A DNA stretch of 64,000 bases, from positions 6,328,501 to 6,392,500 of the forward strand of contig NC_084896.1 of the NCBI RefSeq assembly GCF_958979055.1, read 5' to 3'. This stretch comes from Alnus glutinosa (lineage: Eukaryota; Streptophyta; Magnoliopsida; Fagales; Betulaceae). Position 1 is the stretch's first letter. Every line of letters starts with the position of its first letter. The translations under genes were made by a program, and so were the position numbers. Below are positions 14,889 through 25,600 of the stretch, one piece after another. Under the pieces are notes generated by a model. The model was not told where the DNA came from. It did not search any database and saw only the letters and a list, made by a program, of their open reading frames with translations.

Positions 14889-15116
14889 TAGAAATTTTGA
14901 CAGGATTTAACGGAAATTCTAACATATTGTTGAAATTGAAAGATAAATACCCTAAATTGATTTTTTTAAAGTCTGAGTACATTTTTTCAAAAGTGATGAA
15001 AGATCAATGATTGTAAGTAAAATTCTTACAATTTTTTAATTCCCAACAATTATTTTTTATGATTTGGTTTAAAATCATATTTTTTTATTTACAAAACTGC
15101 AATGCCAGATACACCC
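14408..15116. mobile_element. Tourist-like MITE, copy 2, with nested insertion
   Basis: Ends GGTCTGTTTGGGTTTACG and, read inwards from the right, GGGTGTATCTGGCATTGCAG, flanked by TAA (14405-14407 and 15117-15119). The interior words (aaatcgcaa, gatttggtttaaaatcat) match copy 1 at 2163-2461. It is longer than copy 1 because of a second element inserted at 14590-15028. Confidence 0.8.
14590..15028. mobile_element. foldback MITE family A, copy 2, nested in Tourist-like MITE
   Basis: Left arm ttaatccctgatctttcat, ggtacccaaactttaaaa, tgtcaatttatatta; right arm ataccctaaattga, gtctgagtac, gatgaaagatcaatgatt. The order and wording match copy 1 at 2752-3214. It lies wholly inside the TAA-flanked element, so it inserted later than its host. 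Confidence 0.75.
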
Positions 15117-15410
15117 TAAATGAGACTCTACTTTAAAAGTGATTAGCGCTTTTCCAGATCATTATACGTTTCTTATTAAAAAAAGTTAGAACTAATAATG
15201 TAGAATTTTTTCTTCCCACCATTTGTGGTGTGATCTAATATATGTCATTAAGACATTAACCTTCCCAACCGCTAGTGGGGCAGATGCCATCATTTCAATG
15301 CCATTCTTCAGAAAACAATGCAACATTAGGAGATGATTTCCTGCCCATGCTGAGGAGACAGTCCACCTGTCCCATATAGAGTACGCTACAAATAAATGCG
15401 GGAAATGATT

Positions 15411-15575
15411 TTTCTACATCATATTATTGTACATCAATCATATATTAAGACACATAGCATGTGTAACCCATACATGTGGATTCCATATATGTGAGTCTCA
15501 TATACATGGGTTTCCCGTTTCACATCTAATGTGTCTTAGTGTATGATTAATGTAGGTTAATGTGATGTAAGAATT
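15411..15575. mobile_element. short foldback MITE
   Basis: Left arm ctacatcatattattgtac and atattaagacacatag; right arm read inwards cttacatcacattaaccta and acactaagacacattag. Arms about 60 bp, no coding content. The next 170 bp (15604-15745) also hold tgtg/caca inverted words but less clearly. Confidence 0.6.
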
Positions 15576-15768
15576 ACACATCTCGGATTAGTTTTTCTTT
15601 GAGTAAAAGTCCACGAGTTGTGTTACTTATACACACATTGTGTGTGCTTACGTTATAGACACTCATATTTGGTGTGGAACTCATACATGTGAGATAGATC
15701 TTACATGCATGGGTCTCACACTATTGTGAGTGTGTATACAATGTATGTCCCACTCCTGCCCCATCAAT

Positions 15769-16177
15769 GATCAAATAACCACTCAATTGACAATGTCTTT
15801 TCAAACCTTAACTTTGGACAATATCTCCCCAAACTACAAAAAAAATTGTCAATGTTTCCCAACGATGAAAATACCGTTAATAAAAAAAAAAAATTAAAAC
15901 TAAAAAAAGAAAAGAAAAAGAAATACATAAAAACCAATGGTGACCAAATTTAAAAATTAAATAAAAAATTAAAAAATAAATTATATTTTTAAAAATCTTT
16001 TTTTTTTTGTGTTTTCGATTTATAGAGGTATTTTTGTTTTATTGAAAAAAATTGTAAGGTCATTTTTGTATTTTTGTTGGCCTTGAAGAACATTGACAAA
16101 TTTTTTGTAGTTTGAAAAAATTTGTCTCAATTGAAAGTTAAAAAAAGATATTATCAATTATGCAGTAATTTGAGGGT
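15769..16177. mobile_element. foldback MITE, arms about 80 bp
   Basis: The left arm (cacaattga-type phrase caattgacaatgtctttt, ccaaactacaaaaaaaattg, tcaatgttt) pairs with the right arm (aacattgacaaattttttgt, agtttgaaaaaatttgtctc, gatattatcaatta). The loop is A/T-rich. No target duplication is evident; ends are accurate to about 10 bp. Confidence 0.65.
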
Positions 16178-16654
16178 GGTAGACATTTCTCTTTTTTTTT
16201 TTTTCCTGGAAATTTTAATATTTTGAAAGGTATTTGTTATCATTTTTACTCTCGTCCAAGGATTATAACCTTTAATAGTAAACCAGTAAAATATATTAAC
16301 CAAATTAAAAATTATCACAAATTAAATAATAAATTGAGGAGGATAAGTGGATAAGTATAATTACCACCAGTAAATAGTAATATATATATTGTAATCTGAT
16401 CTAATTATAGTGATAGTTTGACAGAAAATTTCCGAACTCTGAATATTGGAAGAAGTTGGCAAGTCGGTGTCCAATTGGAAGGGAGCGTTTTCGGTCACGT
16501 GACAAACACACGAGACGGGAGCAGACAATGAGCGAGATAGATAGGGAGAAAAGAAAATGACGATCAAAATGGATGAACCAATTGAACAGAGAGTAAATGT
16601 AATTGAAATCTAGAAGACGAAGACGACGACGAAGAAGAAGAGGAAGAAGAAGAA
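16178..16654. promoter_or_regulatory. upstream region and GAA-rich leader of BIG1-like gene
   Basis: About 480 bp between the last transposon and the BIG1-like ATG. The final 40 bp (16614-16653) are a purine tract of gaagaagaag and gacgacgac repeats immediately before the start codon, almost certainly 5' UTR. I see no convincing TATA box; the region up to 16400 is AT-rich. Confidence 0.4.
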
Positions 16655-19600
16655 ATGTCAGCTTCGCAAACCCTAGGCGGCCCATCACGTAGCGGGCGAG
16701 TGATTGGGCCGTCCCTCGATAAGATCATCAAGAACGCGGCGTGGAGGAAGCATTCCAGCCTCGTCTCCGCCTGCAAATCCACGCTCGACAAGCTCGAATC
16801 CCTCTCCGACTCCCCCAATCCGGACCTCGCCTCCCCTCTCTCCGGCCTCTCCGATGCCGACGCCGAGTCCGTCCTCCAACCCCTCGTTCTCGCCCTCGAC
16901 TCCGCCTACGTCAAGGTCGTCGAGCCCGCCCTCGACTGCGCCTTCAAACTCTTCTCCCTCAACCTCGTCCGCGCCGAGATCGAACGCCCCGATCCCACCC
17001 ACGCCGACGACAGGAGCGCATCCGTTGTTTACAGGATGGTCGAGGCCGTGTGCAAGTCGGCGGGTCTTGGAGAGGACGCGATCGAGCTGGGGGTGCTACG
17101 GGTTCTGCTCTCCGCGGTTCGATCTCCGAGCGTGTTGATTCGCGGGGATTGCTTGGTGCATATCGTGAGGACCTGCTACAATGTGTATCTGGGTGGGTTG
17201 AATGGTACCAATCAGATCTGTGCCAAGTCGGTTCTTGCTCAGATTATGGTGATTGTGTTCGCACGGCTGGAGCAGGACTCCGTGGATCTGGGTGTTAGCA
17301 TTCCGAGGGTCTCCGTTGCGGACTTGTTGGAATTCACGGATAAGAATTTGAACGAAGGGAGTTCCATTCAATTTTGTCAGAATTTCATCAACGAGGTGAT
17401 GGATGCTAGTGGGGAAGCAGATGGGGTTGCTGAGGAAAACAAGCAATTACCCAACAGCCCATTATCTGAGCCAAATGGGAATGCTCAGGTTCAGGGGCAG
17501 GCTTCAAAGAATGGGGACGAGAAGGGTGAATTAGGTCCTACCAGTAAGATTAGAGAGGATGGGTTTTTGCTTTTCAAGAATCTGTGTAAATTGTCTATGA
17601 AGTTTTCGTCACAGGATCAATCTGATGATCAAATTCTCTTGAGGGGTAAAGTTTTGTCTTTGGAGCTGCTCAAGGTTGTCATGGAGAATGCGGGTCCACT
17701 CTGGCGCACCGATGAGAGGCAAGTCATTTTCTGTTTTGATCCAATTTTATGAATATAATCCCAACTGGCTCCCCGGAAGAAGATTTTGTTGTGGTACTGT
17801 CCATTCTAGCATGATGATGATATACTACCATCCTCATTGTCATTTCGCTCTTCCTCTATATTCATAAAAATAAAAAATCACTCTTCCTCTATATATAGGG
17901 GCGGTAATCTTTTCTGAGAATCAGGATCATATGATATTAATTAATGAAAAGACGTTTTATCTAGGAAAGCTTTGAATTTACATTGGAATAGCTATTATGT
18001 ATAATGATTAGCCATGAGGAAACTATCAACTTGATTTTTATGTTTTGATATATATTATGGCGGTTAAGATTCATAGACAGACACCATATATTTGCAGTAC
18101 AATAATCAGACCATCACTGCGTACAATTATGTGATACATTTGTGATTTATAGTATGTACCTTTCCTTTTTTTGGCAATATAATTTAATCTTTACTTTTTT
18201 TGCAGTTTATGTTATAATCTTTCTGAGATTTCGTTTTGGAACTTAAGTTTTCTTAATGATGTGGTATTTAAAATGTTCTCCTGTCCTGTTATGATAAACA
18301 ATTTGTGAAGGATCCAATATTTTCTTTTACTTGGTGCAGGTTCCTTCATGCAATCAAGCAGTATCTTTGTTTGTCATTATTAAAGAACAGTGCATTATCA
18401 GCTATGGCTATTTTCCAGCTTCAGTGCTCTATTTTTATGAGCTTGTTATCAAAATTTAGATCAGGATTGAAAGCAGAAATTGGTATCTTTTTTCCCATGC
18501 TTGTCCTTCGTGTGCTTGAGAATGTGCTCCAGCCAAGTTTCTTGCAGAAAATGACTGTCCTTAACTTGTTGGAGAAGATCTCTCAAGATCCGCAGATTAT
18601 GATAGACATATTTGTCAACTATGACTGTGATGTGGATGCTCCAAACATTTTTGAAAGGTATTACACATCTTTATTACATCTCTACATTTGGTGTCACTAC
18701 TGCCCTTAGATCAGGCACTTTGGGAGATTCGCAGTAGTCTATTCTTTATAATTTCGAAATACAAAGATTTTTAGTTTGTGTAGGGAGTGGTATATAAACA
18801 TCCTGCCTTCATTGTCATGGCCTCTATTTGGATTCTCTTGAAGGAAGTCCTTAATACTTTTTTTTTTGTTGTTGAGTAAATCAATTTTATTAGAAGCGCA
18901 GGGGCGCAACCCTAGTACAAAGGAAGTATATAAGAGAAACCCCCTATTAGTGAGAAAAAGAAGAACAAAAGTCCAAAAGTTCAGAAAAACTAGAAAAATG
19001 TGGACTACTATAAGCCGCTATCCATGTGTAAAGAAACTTGAACGTAATATCCTTTAGCTCTACCACCAAATTCTCGCGATTTTCAAAGCACCTTGCATTC
19101 CGCTCCTTCCATATACACCACATTAAACACAAAGGTGCCATCAGCAAACTTGTTTTTTGATAAGTACAAAGGTGCCATCTGCTAAACTTGTAAGCTGTTA
19201 TGGCTTCCCAACTTATTTCTTCAACATGCCAACAACTCTATAACCCTTCTAAGCATGACCCTTTCTACACCAAAAGTTAGAAAATCGAAGCGCAGAAATC
19301 TTTTCCCACTTCACAATGAAGAAGAAGACATACAAACTCCCCATTCCTCTTGCACATACAACACCAATCTACCACTATGACATTCCTCTTCCTCAGGTTA
19401 TCCAATGTCAAAATCTTCTCTAGTGTCGTTGTCCACACAAAGAATGCCACTTGCGAAGTAGCCTTTACTCCCCAAATACTCTTCCAAAGAAATGGGGAAC
19501 CAACGGGATTAGACAACACATGATAAAAAGACATTACTTCAAACTTGCACCTTTTAGAGGGTTCAATTTTACTGGTACTGCCTTGACCTTTACTTAATAT

Positions 19601-22600
19601 TGCACTGTCAATTTTGTGGCTTTCTTTGTTTATGGGCAGATAACTATATAGATTTTTGACTGCGCCCTTACTCAAGTGAGAAACTCAACCATATTTTTTG
19701 CTTCCACAAAGCATGACTCGACATAGGTGTGGTGGTTAGGGAAGTATGTTGTGGGTGCTGCATTGAATCCTCCGTTCGGTCACATAATTTTAAAATCTCA
19801 CTTGAAAGTGAAAATTTGATGTAGAACGAAGGGAACCTGTTGGGAGTTTTGCCTAAAGGCTGTTATTGGACTCTTAACTAACAAAAACGTGGACGCTCAA
19901 GAAGGATATTGGGTGTGAGCCAAAAACTTTTAGATCCTTTATTTTATTTTATTTTATTTTATTTTGGCTTTGTATAGTAGTTTGAATGTGATATTGCAAT
20001 TCTGATCATGAGTTTCACATAGCATTAGGGGGGTGGGGGCGCTCTTGGTTATGAGAGTTAAAAGCAAATTAGTTTCACGGTCAAAGAAATAAAAGATCTG
20101 TCAAATGTTAATTGTGGTATGTTTAAAGATAGAATGTTTAAAGCTTAGTTCACTTATCAAAAAAAATGTTTAAAGCTTAGTTCAGTGTATGAAAGGGAGG
20201 AATATTGCCTTGCAATTTGTGGTTCTTGGTTGCTAGGCTTTTGCAGACAGATCCTATTTTGATCTAAAACCTTAAGAAATCCTCTACTTCAGGTTACTGG
20301 AAGATGTGGTATTGGATAATACTAATTAGGGTTTCTGTAGTGAATTCTTAAATCATGCTTATGAGCAACCTATGTGATTTCCAACAATAGTACCTTTTTA
20401 AGATGTGAGTTGGGTTGGGGAATCTCTTGGAGGATCACTGGTGGGGCAAATATGGATCATTCCTCCGGAAACCCTTCCAAAGCCACAGGAGCTCTGTTCG
20501 AATCTAAATTGGGCCTGATTTTTCATTCTGATGGAAACTTCAAACACATGATTGCATTTTTACTTTGGACTATCTAATGGTTTTTCAATGTTCATTTGGA
20601 GAAGAAATACCAGTTTCTCTATTTTGGGACTATTTATTCTCCTTATATCTAGGATAGAACTCATTAGTTGTGCAGAAATCTATTATTTTGACCTTTCTCA
20701 TTGTTAACCTTTTGGCATTGTGTTATAGTAAAATGTATTAAAACCCTTATAATTCCATCAGATTTTTTCAGGGTTGTCAACGGCCTTCTGAAAACGGCTC
20801 TAGGGCCACCTTCTGGTTCAACCACAACTTTGTCTCAAGCACAGGATATGACTTTCCGGCATGAATCAGTGAAGTGCTTGGTTAGCATCATTAAGTCAAT
20901 GGGAGCTTGGATGGACCAACAGCTCAGACTAGGAGATTCATATCTGCCAAAGAGCTCTGAAAGTGATACTACAGAGAATCATTTGACTCTAAATGGAGAA
21001 GATGGAACTGTTTCTGACTATGAGCTACATCCGGAAGTAAATTCTGAATTTTCAGATGCTGCTACCCTCGAGCAACGTCGAGCTTATAAAATTGAACTTC
21101 AGGTTGAATATTATTTTACTCAGAGAGGCAACATAATAATTCTTTCGTTATGTTATAATGGTTCCTTGATTTTAATGTACCCATAGAGTATGCTCCCGTT
21201 TACTAACAGCTGTCCTGCTAGTTCTATTTGTAATTTGTCCTTTCACTTGATTGGTTTCTGTGCTATCACTTTTGCCCCTATTACTTCAATTTTTGCTGTA
21301 TTTTCTTTTACCAGGAATTAGCCTGGTTTATCCTTTACTGATGAATTTACTGGGTTAAATGCAGAAAGGTATCACTCTTTTCAACAGGAAACCATCCAAG
21401 GGAGTTGATTTTCTGATAAGCTCAAAAAAGATTGCTGGTTCTCCAGAAGCTGTGGCTTCTTTCCTGAAGAATACTTCTGGCCTAAATGAAACCGTGATTG
21501 GTGACTATTTGGGCGAAAGGGAAGAATTTTCTCTCAAGGTCATGCATGCTTATGTAGATTCATTTAATTTCAAAGGAATGCATTTCGGCGAAGCAATAAG
21601 GTTTTTCCTACGGGGCTTCAGGTTACCTGGAGAAGCACAGAAGATTGACCGCATCATGGAGAAGTTTGCTGAGCGCTATTGTAAATGCAACCCAAGCTCA
21701 TTTACTAGTGCAGATACTGCTTATGTTCTTGCTTACTCGGTGATAATGCTAAACACAGATGCCCATAATAACATGGTTAAAGATAAGGTATGCTTGCAGG
21801 ACCTTTTACTAATTGGCCTTATTCCAAACCTTCCAAATTTTAGCCTTTGCTACTGATCTATGTAGGTCCATTTTGGGATGAATATTTGTTTGCTTCTAAC
21901 TTTATATTGAATTCAAAATTAATGGCTTATGTTAATGCATTGTAAAATATCTCTCAAGGTATCATTTGTTATCTTTCTGGAAATAATGGGTCAAAGTACT
22001 TAAAAGAAAATGAACATATGTATTTTTGAAGTTTTTCTTGTGCCTAATTTTTTAATATAAGCAAAAATGTTGCAAATTATTTTTATCGATTAATTATGAA
22101 TGTAGAACTAATTTTGATTCTCATATGATTCCTTCTACATTGGTTGGCTGACCAGATGACGAAGGCTGATTTTATTCGAAACAACCGAGGAATAGATGAT
22201 GGCAAGGATCTGCCTGAAGAGTATCTTGGTTCCCTTTATGATCAAATTGTTAAAAATGAAATTAAGATGAGTGATGAGTCTTCTGCACCACAGAGCAAAC
22301 AGGCTACCAGCTTTAATAGATTATTGGGCTTGGATGGTATACTCAATCTAGTCACCGGGAAGCAGACTGAAGAAAAAGCATTGGGCGCAAATGGGCTTCT
22401 TATAAGGCACATCCAGGAGCAGTTTAAGGCAAAATCTGGAAAATCAGAGTAAGCTAAGATGCAATACAGTTAATAATTTGACTACTTTTGGATTGTATTT
22501 GTGGAACTTTTAATTTATAAGGAAGGTCTTGCTATGACTGAAGGATTGATGGGGCTAAAAAAAATGGGACGTGCTGCAGTGGTTTAGGGCATATAATCAT

Positions 22601-25600
22601 TCTGCTTAAGTATTTTATGACATGTTTGAACTGGACAGTAGGGCTATTTCTTCTTTTTCTGTACCTACCGAAGGTTGCGATATATTGTGTTAAAAGCCGA
22701 GGTCACTTTATCCAATGAATGCGGATCATTTGTGTCTCCTGTTCTTTTGAGCCTTGCACTGTCCTTTCTTTTGATCCCGTTATGATTAGGAATTCATTAT
22801 GCTTTGGTGTTGCAGGTCTGTTTATCATGCTGTCACTGATGTAGCAATATTGAGGTTTATGGCGGAGGTTTGCTGGGGTCCTATGCTGGCTGCATTCAGT
22901 GTGACTCTTGACCAAAGTGATGACAGGCTTGCTACTTCTCAATGCTTACAGGGCTGTCGACATGCTGTGCATGTTACTGCAGTAATGGGCCTGCAGACCC
23001 AGAGAGATGCTTTTGTGACATCTATGGCCAAGTTTACTTATCTCCATTGTGCTGCAGATATGAAGCAAAAAAATGTTGATGCTGTGAAGGTAACTCTGCA
23101 ATTATTGTGGAAAATCTTTCTCTATTTTAAAGACACTCCACTGCAGGACTAGATTAAGAATTAGAAGGTTTGCATGTAAATGTGGATTAGGATCATTCCA
23201 ATTGGATTAAAAAAATATGTATAGGTATCTATAAAAAAATATGTAGAAGTGAGATTACTGAGTTATTATTTTTTCATTCATGAAAATGTAGAAGTTACTA
23301 TTGGATTAGGATCACACAATGCTTTTTTGTGTCTCTTTTACCAACATATTTCCTTTGGACAGGCAATAATAGCAATTGCCATTGAAGATGGTAATTATCT
23401 TCAGGAAGCGTGGGAACACATATTAACATGCCTTTCCCGAATTGAGCATTTGCAACTGTTGGGAGAGGGTGCCCCGCCCGATGCATCCTTTTTGACTGCA
23501 TCTAATGCTGAAACAGAGGAAAAGTCGCCAAAACCTATGGGTTTTCCAAATTTGAAGAGAAAAGGAACTTTACAGAATCCAGCTGTGGTGGCTGTTGTTC
23601 GTGGGGGCTCATATGACAGCACCACTGTTGGACCTAATACTTCAGGACTGGTAACTCCAGAGCAGATTAATCACTTCATTTCAAACTTGAATTTGCTGGA
23701 CCAGATTGGGAATTTTGAGTTGAACCATGTATTTGCTCATAGCCAAAGGCTGAACAGTGAAGCAATAGTAGCTTTTGTTAAGGCCTTATGCAAAGTTTCC
23801 ATGTCAGAGTTGCAGTCTCCAACAGACCCTCGTGTATTCAGCCTCACAAAACTAGTTGAGATAGCGTAAGATTCTTCTCTTTTCCTTAAGAATTATATTG
23901 CAAATTTATTACTTTTCATAGAAGTTCTGATGCAGCATACATATGTGATAATAACAAATCGTGTTATTTCAAATGTAATTTGCATATTAATAACTTTATA
24001 ATTTAAATCAATAAATGTAGATAGACTGAGCACGAGTTCCAGGGGAGCCTACTTGTCTTTTGGTTTTCTGGTTAGTGTATTTTTGAAATTCCTCACTTGT
24101 CCCAAAGTCCCAGTTGGTTTCCCCCTCCCCCTTTTTCATCCATTGATGCTGAGAATCTCCTAATGATGAGTCATGCAACTTTCTTTGAACAGAAATGAAA
24201 TTGGAATGGATTTTATGATCAAAGAATTGTTTCTTTTGCAGGCATTACAACATGAACCGCATTCGATTAGTGTGGTCTCGCATATGGAATGTTCTCTCTG
24301 ATTTCTTCGTTTCAGTTGGACTGTCAGAAAATCTCTCAGTTGCAATATTTGTCATGGATTCTTTGAGGCAGCTTGCTATGAAATTTTTGGAGCGCGAGGA
24401 ACTGGCAAATTACAACTTCCAGAATGAATTTCTTCGACCATTTGTAATTGTTATGCAGAAAAGCAGTTCTACAGAAATTAAGGAATTAATAGTCCGGTGC
24501 ATCTCACAAATGGTCCTCAGCCGTGTCAGGAATGTGAAATCTGGCTGGAAAAGTGTTTTTATGGTATGCTAGAATACGGTTATTCATTTCTAACGTAATA
24601 GATGTGTTGAACCCACTTTACATTGAGATTCATTGAAATTCTGGTTAGACTCCAGAATTTTCATCTATTAGTCCTTGTGAAATCATCTTGTATGTTGCTT
24701 GTTGTGGAGAGGATGACTAGACTTAGCCATGTGACATGTTGACTCATTGAATCTCACTATCACATTGAAATAGGTTGGTACGACCACATATAAAACCCTT
24801 TTGTTTGTAAAGGGGAAAAAAGGACATTCGTATCTAGTAAAAATGCTTGAGAAGTGGACAATTCTGCCTTCAAATGCCTGCCTTCTCATGCGGTGCTGTT
24901 TGTTTCTCAGGTTTTTACAGCTGCTGCAGCGGATGAACGGAAGAATGTAGTCTTGTTGGCCTTTGAGACCATGGAAAAAATAGTGCGAGAATACTTCCCT
25001 CATATAACTGAGACGGAGACGATGACTTTTACAGATTGTGTCAGGTGCCTCATAACATTCACGAATAGCAGATTTAATAGTGACGTTAGCCTCAATGCCA
25101 TTGCATTTCTTCGCTTCTGTGCTGTGAAGCTTGCTGATGGAGGACTTGTTTGCAATGAGAAGAGTAAGGACTTGTCCAATTCTGTTGTAGACATGGATGC
25201 TTCAGATACGCAAAGTTCTATTGATAAAGACGATCACGCATCCTTTTGGGTCCCTTTGCTAACAGGTAACTTGCTTTCAGAGCTAGATTATCAACAAATG
25301 CTACAACCGCTGCACATCAGTCATGGTGGATAGCAGAACCAACTGTTGTTGAAATGAACCTGATTTATGATTTATATACACATGCATGTGTCTTTGTTTG
25401 TATTTCTGTATCTATGTATGTAGATTATTCAGTTATCTCATTTTAAGCCTCAAGTGAAAATGACTTAAGTTCTATATTAAAAATTATCAAACAAAGTCCA
25501 TTTTGGGTGCTGCCTTTCACATCTCCTTCAATATCATTGGGCTCCATTTGCATTTATATATTATGTGCTGATAACCAATATGTGAGCCCTATTTACTTAT

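Noticed and set aside
16685..17298. Alternative-frame and antisense frames over BIG1-like exon 1
   Set aside because: Arg/Pro/Ser-rich products caused by GC-biased codons; the sense frame is an unmistakable BIG protein.
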